Part shown: piece after piece, positions 1 to 5,643 of the stretch
How the letters are laid out: each line of letters opens with the position of its first letter
How positions within the stretch are numbered: position 1 is the stretch's first letter
Assembly: GCA_018713255.1 (NCBI GenBank)
Contig: DVFL01000022.1
Coordinates: 1-43,974 of the forward strand
Direction: 5' to 3'
DNA: 43,974 bases
Source: Candidatus Cottocaccamicrobium excrementipullorum
GTDB taxonomy: Bacteria; Bacillota; Clostridia; Lachnospirales; Lachnospiraceae
Program-made: the position numbers and the translations under genes
Notes under the pieces: model-generated
Seen by the model: the letters and a program-made list of their open reading frames with translations, nothing else
Databases searched by the model: none
What the model was told of the DNA's origin: nothing

Positions 1-1
1 G

Positions 2-70
2 GATTGTTCCTTTCTGGAAGATCTTCTTCCATGGTCAGAAAAACTTCCGGCGGAAATCCGTAAAGCCTAA
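2..70 (+). CDS. C-terminal end of an unidentified protein (partial)
   Basis: An open frame enters from the left edge and ends at TAA (68-70), giving 22 residues with no recognisable motif (it contains LEDLLPWSEKLPAEIR). It lies 31 bp upstream of the phosphopantetheinyl transferase on the same strand, so the two may form an operon. The fragment is too short to assign a function; that it is coding at all is inferred from position and ordinary composition. Confidence 0.35.
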   Translation, partial: DCSFLEDLLPWSEKLPAEIRKA

Positions 71-75
71 ATATT

Positions 76-96
76 GGTGGCTGCCAAGCAGCCGCC
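76..96 (+). repeat. Short inverted repeat just before the PPTase start
   Basis: Arms GGTGGCTGC and GCAGCCGCC (one G-T pair) with a 3-nt loop lie 6 bp before the ATG at 102 and take the place where a Shine-Dalgarno would be expected. No T-tract follows, so it does not look like a terminator. It may limit translation of the downstream gene. Confidence 0.5.
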
Positions 97-101
97 TAAA
101 A

Positions 102-725
102 ATGTCAAGGTACTCGCTATTTGGCGTTTACTATGTATCTTTAGAAAGACAAAAAAAAATTCAGCGTTATTATAAACGAACAGATCAACTATTGTCCATG
201 TATGCAGAACTAATTGTTAGGATGGGAATTAATAAGCAGTATCACGTAGATTTGCGCAATCAGGAATTTAAAGTAGAGGATAATGGTAAACCATACCTCG
301 TTGATTTTCCAAGCATTTATTTTAACCTTTCACACTCAAAACGATGTGTATTGTGTGCGATATCTGAACAATGTTTGGGAGTGGATGTGGAGAAAATAGA
401 AAATGCTCCATTTGAGATTATGGACAAATTTTTTCATGAAGATGAAATTGCTTATATAAATGGAACTAAAACAAAATGGTCTGAACACAGATTTTTTGAA
501 ATATGGACAAAAAAAGAAGCTTATGTAAAATATGACGGGAAGGGGCTGCGAATTGATTTGGCTCAAGTGAATACGGTAAAATCTAAGTTATATGGTTGCT
601 ATGTAACATTACACATAGATGATAACTATATTTGTTCAATATATACTGAGGAAGCAATAACACCAATTATTGTAAATTTAACAGAACAAAATATATATGA
701 TTTTTATAGTGTATTAAACTATTGA
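102..725 (+). CDS. 4'-phosphopantetheinyl transferase, Sfp/AcpT type
   Basis: Transfers the 4'-phosphopantetheine arm of coenzyme A to a serine of a carrier protein (fatty acid, polyketide or non-ribosomal peptide synthesis). The 207-residue length fits the Sfp-like family. Motifs visible: NLSHS (75-79), GVDVE (93-97, Mg2+-binding Asp), FFHEDE (110-115) and WTKKEAYVK (135-143), the WxxKEA signature. No Shine-Dalgarno precedes the ATG; a GC hairpin sits there instead, and the frame is open to the left edge, so the start is only probable. Lower GC than the chromosome to the right and placement in the mobile element suggest it came with the element. No carrier protein or synthetase is visible in the window; the partner may lie to the left. 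Family assignment is firm, substrate unknown. Confidence 0.85.
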   Translation: MSRYSLFGVYYVSLERQKKIQRYYKRTDQLLSMYAELIVRMGINKQYHVDLRNQEFKVEDNGKPYLVDFPSIYFNLSHSKRCVLCAISEQCLGVDVEKIENAPFEIMDKFFHEDEIAYINGTKTKWSEHRFFEIWTKKEAYVKYDGKGLRIDLAQVNTVKSKLYGCYVTLHIDDNYICSIYTEEAITPIIVNLTEQNIYDFYSVLNY

Positions 726-781
726 TTTATTATTTACAATTTTCATTATGCGTGATATGAGCTTCGATTATCAACCTAAAG

Positions 782-826
782 CGTTGGATATTCTTGGGCG
801 ATGAAATCACACAAGAATATCCAACG
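782..826. repeat. Perfect 15-bp inverted repeat
   Basis: Arms CGTTGGATATTCTTG (782-796) and CAAGAATATCCAACG (812-826) match perfectly around a 15-nt spacer. It lies 57 bp downstream of the PPTase gene. A T-rich tail is missing on both strands, so it is not a canonical Rho-independent terminator; an mRNA-stabilising hairpin, protein-binding dyad or recombination remnant are alternatives. Confidence 0.8.
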
Positions 827-910
827 TTCCACAGTTCCCCATAGTTTAACTAGAGATAGCTGCCTTTATTATATGAGAAGCTCAGGACAAAATATTTGGC
901 CATGTGTTAA

Positions 911-940
911 AATTGCCTGATTTTGAGAAAATCGGCAATT
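911..940. repeat. 13-bp inverted repeat with one bulged base
   Basis: AATTGCC-T-GATTTT (911-924) and AAAATCGGCAATT (928-940) pair around a 3-nt loop with a single bulged T. It stands alone between convergent genes and has no T-tract on the plus strand. Confidence 0.7.
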
Positions 941-1059
941 CTGAAATTGACCGGAGCCTTTGGGATGATGGATAATGGGAGGATATTTTTCACATATCCT
1001 TTAGGTAGAGGGAGAGTTTCTTCTGGGATCCACTTTCCCTGAGTTTCGAAGATATCAAA

Positions 1060-1452
1060 TTATTTAAATGTGATTGTAAAAAAATCTTTTTGAATCTTTT
1101 TGCCATTGATCCAAAACTGTATTTTATACTTACCTTCTTTTAATTGAGAGAAGGTTTCTTGACGCACATAAAAATCTTGTGTAATTAAACTTAAAGCACT
1201 AATTTGTTTAATTGCTCTCCAGTTGAGAATGGTATTACCTTGAGCATCATATATACATCCTGCAATTTTGATGGTTTGAATTGTGGAGGTGTTATTGCGA
1301 ATGACCATTTCAACACCAAAATTGTGGTTCATAGCTTTATAGAAATGATTAGTGAAGACTTTTCCCCGTGCTCCAGTAGAATATAGACTTATTTTGCATA
1401 ACTCCAGAGACGGACGTTTAGGATGAGATGATGCATTCAAAGGTATTTGCAT
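1060..1452 (-). CDS. Hypothetical beta-sandwich protein, paralogue B
   Basis: Function not recognised. 130 residues from the chosen ATG at 1452: an AAAGGAG ribosome site lies 8 nt before it, whereas the upstream in-frame ATG at 1470 precedes that site. Most of the protein aligns with the C-terminal domain of the neighbouring gene, sharing LYSTG..GKV, FYK..NHNFG.E, QTI, CIYD..GN and a final GKYK.QFWIN...Q..FFT. The alternating strands and the closing turn (xGxY-x-hydrophobic-W-x-NG) suggest an Ig-like beta-sandwich as found at the C-terminus of many multidomain bacterial proteins; this is inference. No signal peptide or membrane segment. It lies 27 bp after the stop of paralogue A, in one operon, and lacks that protein's N-terminal extension. 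Confidence 0.7.
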   Translation of the reverse strand: MQIPLNASSHPKRPSLELCKISLYSTGARGKVFTNHFYKAMNHNFGVEMVIRNNTSTIQTIKIAGCIYDAQGNTILNWRAIKQISALSLITQDFYVRQETFSQLKEGKYKIQFWINGKKIQKDFFTITFK

Positions 1453-1479
1453 GAAACATTCTCCTTTCATATCAAATTG

Positions 1480-2037
1480 CTATTTATAGACAACTGTAAA
1501 AAAGGTCCTTTGAACTCTTGTATTGTTAATCCAAAATTGTGACTTGTATTTTCCGCTTTTCATTTTTGAGAAAGCATCTGCATCGACAAAAATATGTTGC
1601 ATCAAAGTGGAATTTGGATTAATGTGGGGTGTGAAATTTTTTTTGAACACAATATTGCCTTTTTCATCGTAAATGCAATGACCCAAATGAATAGTCTGGG
1701 CTTGGCTAGAAGTATTCTTTAAAATAACTTCAATACCAAAGTTATGGTTAATTGATTTGTAAAATTTATCTGTATATACCTTTCCTTTAGAACCCGTAGA
1801 GTAAAGGCGTATGCATTGCAAACTTACACAAACAGGAGATGTTACATTAGTCTTTGGGCCTCGAGGAGATTGTGAAGGTTTCTTGGCTTCTGCAAGCTTT
1901 CTACGATCATTGTGATTGTGGGTAGTATTTTTCTGATTGTTATTACCGCTAATATAATTTTTCACAACAACGGAGTTGCCATCCTTATCTTTTTTTGAAT
2001 CAACAAGAGTTGATAAGAAGTCCCAAAATCCAGCCAC
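1480..2037 (-). CDS. Hypothetical beta-sandwich protein with N-terminal helix and polar linker, paralogue A
   Basis: Function not recognised. The start is placed at GTG 2037 because AGGAAGGTGG lies 8 nt before it and a good promoter (2070-2098) predicts a transcript starting near 2063; the more upstream ATG (2058) would leave almost no leader. The 185-residue product has a hydrophobic or amphipathic N-terminal segment (AGFWDFLSTLV), then a polar Asn/His/Lys-rich linker (residues about 17-65), then the domain shared with the next gene (from about residue 75 to the end). No secretion signal. Composition is as AT-rich as other element genes. Duplication in tandem with one copy losing the N-terminus suggests a two-component function, for example a helix-bearing effector plus a domain-only partner, but this is speculation. 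Confidence 0.7.
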   Translation of the reverse strand: MAGFWDFLSTLVDSKKDKDGNSVVVKNYISGNNNQKNTTHNHNDRRKLAEAKKPSQSPRGPKTNVTSPVCVSLQCIRLYSTGSKGKVYTDKFYKSINHNFGIEVILKNTSSQAQTIHLGHCIYDEKGNIVFKKNFTPHINPNSTLMQHIFVDADAFSKMKSGKYKSQFWINNTRVQRTFFTVVYK

Positions 2038-2069
2038 AATATTCCCCACCTTCCTCATTTATTTATGTT

Positions 2070-2098
2070 ATTATATCATAGAGAAGTAGGGATGTCTA
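2070..2098 (-). promoter_or_regulatory. Sigma-A promoter for the beta-sandwich gene pair
   Basis: On the minus strand TAGACA (2098-2093) is followed after exactly 17 bp by TATAAT (2075-2070). The predicted transcript start lies about 26 nt before the GTG at 2037 and helps to choose that start over the ATG at 2058. Confidence 0.75.
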
Positions 2099-2291
2099 TT
2101 AGTTAGAACTTCGCTCAGAGTAAAAAATTTGACTTCTTGCTTTAGGTATGTAGAATTTTGCTTTTTTTCGACTTTTTTCTGTAGCGGTATAGATATTCCG
2201 CAGTAAATCCTGCAGACTACTCCAGAGCTTTATGATCCGTTATCTGGATGATTATACCGGATCACTTTGAGCCACGGAACCGGATTTTGAG

Positions 2292-2401
2292 GGTTCTTCC
2301 GCATATTTTAGTAAATCGCAAAAAATAATTTTGAAAATGCTGATATATACTGGATTTTTCAAGTTGGAATAAATTGAAATACTATCATTTGCGGAAGAAC
2401 C
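2292..2401. repeat. 110-bp unit bounded by 12-bp terminal inverted repeats (MITE-like)
   Basis: GGTTCTTCCGCA (2292-2303) and TGCGGAAGAACC (2390-2401) are perfect complements at the ends of a 110-bp AT-rich, non-coding segment. The arm resembles the GGNTCTTNC ends I associate with ISL3-type insertion sequences, so a non-autonomous derivative is possible. No clear target duplication is seen; TTGA occurs close to both ends but not in exact register. Confidence 0.45.
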
Positions 2402-2489
2402 TTGACTTCGTCGGACAGATGGTTCTGCCACGCCATTATAATCGGTCTGGGCTTTGAGACTTCTTTTACCCTGGCATTACATATATTGG

Positions 2490-2507
2490 GAATTACTTAA
2501 GTAATTC
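2490..2507. repeat. Perfect 18-bp palindrome
   Basis: GAATTACTTAAGTAATTC is a perfect palindrome without a loop, hence more like a binding site for a dimeric protein than an RNA hairpin. No gene starts within 300 bp on either strand, so its partner is unknown. Confidence 0.6.
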
Positions 2508-2664
2508 TAATAGATCTTTGATAGTAGCTAAGGAGGAGTATTCTTTTTCGTACTATTATCTTAATATTTGAGTGCTATCAAGAAGATTTATTTCTTCCTT
2601 CTCTAATTATAAAACATATGCTGCAGAATCTTCCTGCGGAAAAGTTCAAATTATAATTTCCATA

Positions 2665-2681
2665 GCGTTTGTAACAAACGC
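2665..2681. repeat. 17-bp palindrome, 8-bp arms
   Basis: GCGTTTGT and ACAAACGC flank one central base. It lies 214 bp upstream of the WYL regulator start. Possible operator; no further support. Confidence 0.5.
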
Positions 2682-2739
2682 GCAGCCCATATCTTGCAGA
2701 TAAGGATCTTCTAGGGGATTGGGGAAGTTCCTCAACGAG

Positions 2740-2780
2740 AAAAATACCAATACAGTGGTCTGAACTGCATTGGTATTTTT
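2740..2780. terminator. Bidirectional terminator-like hairpin
   Basis: AAAAATACCAATACAGT (2740-2756) and ACTGCATTGGTATTTTT (2764-2780) pair over 17 positions with one mismatch around a 7-nt loop. The A-run on the left and T-run on the right give it the form of a terminator on both strands. No obvious gene feeds into it, so it may insulate the WYL gene from upstream transcription. Confidence 0.6.
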
Positions 2781-2800
2781 GCATTTGTATATACAAATGC
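2781..2800. promoter_or_regulatory. Perfect 20-bp palindrome upstream of the WYL gene (candidate operator)
   Basis: GCATTTGTAT followed directly by ATACAAATGC is a loop-free palindrome of two 10-bp halves. It lies 41 bp upstream of a TATAAT (2842-2847) and 78 bp before the start codon of the WYL regulator. Autoregulation by that dimeric regulator is the simplest reading; this is inference. Confidence 0.5.
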
Positions 2801-2841
2801 CCTGCTCGCCAATTTGTGCTTTCATCTACCCCAATTTTTGC

Positions 2842-2847
2842 TATAAT
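2842..2847 (+). promoter_or_regulatory. -10 box of the WYL regulator gene
   Basis: A consensus TATAAT lies 31 bp before the ATG at 2879. No good -35 hexamer is present at 16-18 bp (best is a TTTCAT-like sequence), which would suit a promoter that depends on an activator. Confidence 0.5.
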
Positions 2848-2878
2848 AGGTTTAATAACTGTGCAAGAGGGTGAAATT

Positions 2879-3853
2879 ATGGAAGCTGACAACCAACTAA
2901 GGGTTTTATACCTTTACCAACTACTGCTTCGCCACACTGATGCAGAACATCCGATCTCCACAAAAGAACTGATTGACATGATGGAAAACTGCTATCAGAT
3001 TAAGCTGCATCGGACTACTATTCCCAAATACATAGATATTCTGAACGCTGCCGGTCTGGAAGTGATAGAGATTCGCTCTCGTGAAAAAAGATATTATCTT
3101 AATGATCGACTTTTTGAACTGCCAGAAGTCAAGTTATTAATCGATGCAGTGCAGTCTTCAAAATTTATTTCTGCAAATAAGAGTCAGGAATTGATTTCCA
3201 AGCTAATGACACTGACAAGCGAAGCTAATGCAGCAAAGCTTCAGCATAATCTATACATAACTGGTCGTGTGAAATCCGATAACGAAAAAGGTTACTATAT
3301 TGTTGAGGCGATCAATGGAGCAATTAATGAAGGAAAGAAAATTTCATTTCTCTATACTGACTATAATGCCAGAAAAGAAAAAGTGCTGAAAAACAATGGT
3401 CAGCCATACATCCTCAGCCCGTATGCTTTGATTTGGGACGGAGACTTCTACTATGTTATCGGATTAAATCATGCCCGCAACCAAGTTAATACCTTCCGAG
3501 TAGATCGAATCAGCAGACCACCGGATATTCTGAATGAAGCTGCCAGCCCAGTACCGGAAAGCTTGAATCTTGCAGATTATTCCCGCGAAATATTCCGAAT
3601 GTATGATACTGAAAAATCCGTTGAAGTTTCTCTTTTCTGCGAAAAGAGTCTGATGAAACACCTGATTGATCGTTTTGGTTGGGACGTAAAAACAGAAATC
3701 ATCGATCAGAATCATTTCCGGGCCAAGGTGCTGGTCTGTACCAGTCCCACTTTTTATCGATGGGTTTTTGGATGGACGGGTCGAATGAAAATTGAAGGCC
3801 CGTCATTCGTTCTGGAAGAATATCGCCGAATGGCAAGGGCTGCCATAGAGTGA
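2879..3853 (+). CDS. WYL-domain transcriptional regulator
   Basis: Cytoplasmic DNA-binding regulator whose WYL domain is thought to sense a ligand, often a nucleotide or nucleic acid. 324 residues from ATG 2879, preceded by GAGGGTG 7 nt upstream; a longer frame to 2816 overlaps the promoter and was rejected. N-terminal winged helix (about 1-75, with TTIPKYIDILNAAGLEV as the recognition region), then the WYL domain (about 140-215), where ISFLYTDY, ILSPYALIWDGDFYYVIG and FRVDRI match the family, and a C-terminal WCX-like extension ending in FVLEEYRRMARA. It stands alone between two terminators, next to several palindromes. Such regulators often sit beside phage-defence or mobile-element genes; the target here is unknown. 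Confidence 0.85.
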   Translation: MEADNQLRVLYLYQLLLRHTDAEHPISTKELIDMMENCYQIKLHRTTIPKYIDILNAAGLEVIEIRSREKRYYLNDRLFELPEVKLLIDAVQSSKFISANKSQELISKLMTLTSEANAAKLQHNLYITGRVKSDNEKGYYIVEAINGAINEGKKISFLYTDYNARKEKVLKNNGQPYILSPYALIWDGDFYYVIGLNHARNQVNTFRVDRISRPPDILNEAASPVPESLNLADYSREIFRMYDTEKSVEVSLFCEKSLMKHLIDRFGWDVKTEIIDQNHFRAKVLVCTSPTFYRWVFGWTGRMKIEGPSFVLEEYRRMARAAIE

Positions 3854-3942
3854 ATCGATTATCTAAATCTTGCGATAGGGAAAGTCATCTGTACGTGCCG
3901 TGAACGCCTTGCAAATTTAAAAAATCTTATCATTTCTCCTTG

Positions 3943-3975
3943 GAGATGTCGTCAAATGGTGACATCTCATTTTTT
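3943..3975 (+). terminator. Rho-independent terminator after the WYL gene
   Basis: GAGATGTC (3943-3950) and GACATCTC (3961-3968) form a perfect 8-bp stem with a 10-nt loop, followed by ATTTTTT. It separates the WYL gene from the LexA-like gene. Confidence 0.85.
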
Positions 3976-3990
3976 GAGCCAAAATATCCC

Positions 3991-4019
3991 TTGCAAAAAG
4001 AACTTATGTTCGATATAAT
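3991..4019 (+). promoter_or_regulatory. Sigma-A promoter of the LexA-like gene
   Basis: TTGCAA (3991-3996), a 17-bp spacer and TATAAT (4014-4019) form a near-consensus promoter. The spacer carries an SOS box, so binding there would block RNA polymerase directly. Confidence 0.85.
4000..4011. promoter_or_regulatory. SOS (LexA/DinR) box
   Basis: GAACTTATGTTC matches the Gram-positive LexA operator GAAC-N4-GTTC exactly and continues as CG-A on the right, as in the extended consensus. It lies between the -35 and -10 of the promoter of the LexA-like repressor gene. Host LexA and/or the encoded repressor could bind. Confidence 0.8.
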
Positions 4020-4066
4020 ATACTTATCTGAGACGAACTGTTTTATTTAGAATGTGAGGAATGACC

Positions 4067-4681
4067 ATGAGAAGCAAGAATCCGAAAGTGATGGTTGCCA
4101 TCTGTAATTTTGTTGATCGATATTACCGTGAAAAGCACGTATCCCCATCTGTTAATGAAATCGCCATGGGCATAGGTGTTTCTAAAGCGACTTCCTATCG
4201 CTACCTTGTCGCTATGAATGAATCCGGCATGCTGTCTTACGACGGCAAGAACATTGTTACAAAGCAGACCAGCAAATGTAATTCCGGATACTTCTCCGCA
4301 CCGCTGATCGGCAGTATCCGATGCGGTAATCCAGAACAGGAAGAAGAAAACGTAGAAGAATACGTAAGTCTTCCCAAATCCATTTTTGGCGAAGGCAGTT
4401 TCTATATTCTCCGCGCAAAAGGCGATTCCATGGTAGATGCGGGCATCCGGGATGAAGATCTGATCGTTATCAGAATACAGGAAACAGCGGCGGTCGGCGA
4501 TATTGTCGTTGCCCTGGATGAGAACAATGAGAATACCCTGAAAATCTATGGCGGAACTGATGCAGATACCAAGGAAGTTATCCTGCGTTATGCTAATAAC
4601 GAAAAATATCCCGATATGGAAATCAGGGTAAATCGTCTCGTTGTACAGGGCGTGGCCAAACATGTCATTAAGGCTCTGTGA
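4067..4681 (+). CDS. LexA/UmuD-like self-cleaving repressor (peptidase S24)
   Basis: A repressor expected to cleave itself upon RecA activation, linking the element to DNA damage. 204 residues from ATG 4067, placed 7 nt after GTGAGGA; the ATG at 4061 is too close to that site. The N-terminal winged helix spans about 1-65 (SPSVNEIAMGIGVSKATSYRYL). The S24 peptidase domain follows with a Cys86-Gly87 cleavage site, Ser121 (in GDSM) and Lys158, the expected Ser-Lys pair. LexA proteins usually have Ala-Gly; Cys-Gly is the form known from UmuD. A perfect SOS box lies in its promoter, so autoregulation or control by host LexA is likely. Two zinc-ribbon genes follow closely in the same direction. It may be an element-borne regulator rather than the host LexA. 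Confidence 0.88.
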   Translation: MRSKNPKVMVAICNFVDRYYREKHVSPSVNEIAMGIGVSKATSYRYLVAMNESGMLSYDGKNIVTKQTSKCNSGYFSAPLIGSIRCGNPEQEEENVEEYVSLPKSIFGEGSFYILRAKGDSMVDAGIRDEDLIVIRIQETAAVGDIVVALDENNENTLKIYGGTDADTKEVILRYANNEKYPDMEIRVNRLVVQGVAKHVIKAL

Positions 4682-4724
4682 TAATGGCCTTTTAGAAAAA
4701 TGCAGGAAAGGATGTGTTCTGACA

Positions 4725-4916
4725 ATGAAAACTTACGATGTGCAATGCCCGATCTGTGGGGCACTGAATCAAAATCTTTACCTGGAAGAAACTGGCGGAT
4801 GGATGGAATGTGAAAAATGCGGACGGATCATTTATACTGCTTTTTCAGTAGATTTACCCCAGACCTCTGTCTTGCACGCGAGGTGTACTAGCGAATACCT
4901 TGCAGCTTTTCATTGA
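4725..4916 (+). CDS. Zinc-ribbon miniprotein (63 aa)
   Basis: Unknown function. The chosen ATG (4725) gives 63 residues that begin just before CPICG (8-12), pair with CEKCG (29-33), and so form one treble-clef or zinc-ribbon knuckle. AGGAAAGGA lies about 12 nt upstream. It starts 43 bp after the LexA-like gene, probably in its operon. A distant third Cys (54) is not part of an obvious second site. Similar tiny zinc ribbons are common in integrative elements of gut Firmicutes. DNA binding or partner recruitment is possible but unproven. Confidence 0.65.
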   Translation: MKTYDVQCPICGALNQNLYLEETGGWMECEKCGRIIYTAFSVDLPQTSVLHARCTSEYLAAFH

Positions 4917-4942
4917 TTTTGTCACGGATGGAGGGATGGAAG

Positions 4943-5164
4943 ATGAATGTTATAAATGAAACATGGCGGCCATTCTCATGGCATTGTCCCAACTGCGGCA
5001 AGGCGTCTGTTGGTTATCAAGACGCAGCCGGTACGATCAAAGTCGAGTGCGCGAAATGCCATGCGGTAATGATCAGACGAGTTATGGGGCGCCGTCATGA
5101 CCGAATTGATATTTACGCTCCTGCAGGAGAAGTAAATGAAACCGGTTGGAGCGTTGGTCTTTAG
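4943..5164 (+). CDS. Zinc-ribbon miniprotein (73 aa)
   Basis: Unknown function. ATG 4943 follows GGAGGG by 7 nt. CPNCG (15-19) and CAKC (36-39) form a single zinc knuckle, then a basic stretch (MIRRVMGRRHDR) that could contact nucleic acid. It resembles the preceding gene in layout, though the sequences differ outside the cysteines, and lies 26 bp downstream of it in what looks like the LexA-like operon. Confidence rests on the ribosome site and cysteine pattern rather than on homology. Confidence 0.65.
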   Translation: MNVINETWRPFSWHCPNCGKASVGYQDAAGTIKVECAKCHAVMIRRVMGRRHDRIDIYAPAGEVNETGWSVGL

Positions 5165-5281
5165 TAAAAATTGAATATCTAGATATAACGACGGAAAGGT
5201 TGAGATGAAACAGGCTGCGTAAATCCTTTTCCAGGTCCATATCTTAAATCACCAGAGGTTTAACCAGATATTACATGAGAG

Positions 5282-5336
5282 GCCGCTGGCAGAGATGGAA
5301 TCCGATTCAGGATTCCATCTCTGCTGGCGGCTTTTT
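5282..5336 (+). terminator. Very strong terminator hairpin in the XRE gene leader
   Basis: A 22-bp stem (5282-5303 with 5310-5331; 20 Watson-Crick pairs and two adjacent G-U pairs) closes a 6-nt loop and is followed by TTTTT. It should end the transcript of the LexA-like operon. The XRE start codon is only 14 bp after the T-run, which leaves no room for a promoter between them. Confidence 0.9.
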
Positions 5337-5349
5337 GTATTGGAGAACG

Positions 5350-5643
5350 ATGTATTATGATCCGATAGAATGTGGAATGCGTATTTCCCGGCTGCGTATG
5401 GAACTGGGACTTACCCAGGCACAAGCGGCGGAAAAATTAAACATCAGCGTCCAGCATTATCGCTCTGTAGAGGTTGGCCGCCGTGGAGCCTCAATTGATC
5501 TGCTGGTAGATATTTCAATACTCTACCATACATCTTTAGATTACCTGATACTGGGAAAGCATTCAGAAATGCGTCTTGGCAGAATCAAGAAAGAACTTCG
5601 AAGCATTATTGAGGGACTGGAAACCCTGGAAAATGCTCTCTGA
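5350..5643 (+). CDS. XRE-family helix-turn-helix regulator
   Basis: Small DNA-binding protein of the Cro/CI type. ATG 5350, with GGAG 6 nt upstream, gives 97 residues; the frame extends upstream only through the terminator hairpin and that part is not real coding sequence. The HTH covers about residues 9-65 (RISRLRMELGLTQAQAAEKLNISVQHYRSVE..., with LDYLILG at the end), followed by a short helix. No promoter fits between the preceding terminator and the start, so expression must come from read-through. It sits between the LexA-like operon and the mazF-like operon and may control either. Confidence 0.85.
   Translation: MYYDPIECGMRISRLRMELGLTQAQAAEKLNISVQHYRSVEVGRRGASIDLLVDISILYHTSLDYLILGKHSEMRLGRIKKELRSIIEGLETLENAL

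Larger units (their letters stand above)
726..1059. other. Gene-free stretch with two inverted repeats
   Basis: No plausible gene was seen between the PPTase and the convergent minus-strand pair. It holds two long inverted repeats (782-826 and 911-940, listed separately), neither followed by a T-tract, and a short one near 982-1002. Since genes on both sides point into it, the hairpins may still stop or process transcripts. Confidence 0.5.
2099..2878. other. 780-bp gene-free, palindrome-rich block
   Basis: No convincing gene was found. A minus-strand frame of about 50 residues at roughly 2105-2250 is rich in Lys/Arg but has no start signal and may be a decayed gene end. The block contains an inverted-repeat unit (2292-2401), an 18-bp palindrome (2490-2507), a 17-bp palindrome (2665-2681), a terminator-like hairpin (2740-2780), a 20-bp palindrome (2781-2800) and the promoter of the WYL gene. 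Confidence 0.6.

Noticed and set aside
2105-2250. Lys/Arg-rich minus-strand frame of about 50 codons, perhaps a transposase tail
   Set aside because: No start, no motif; kept only as a remark in the description of the gap.
2578-2892. 104-codon minus-strand frame upstream of the WYL gene
   Set aside because: It crosses two palindromes, a terminator and the WYL promoter, has no ribosome site, and its composition is not protein-like.
4043-4663. 206-codon minus-strand frame opposite the LexA-like gene
   Set aside because: Mirror frame of a well-supported gene; no start signal or family match.
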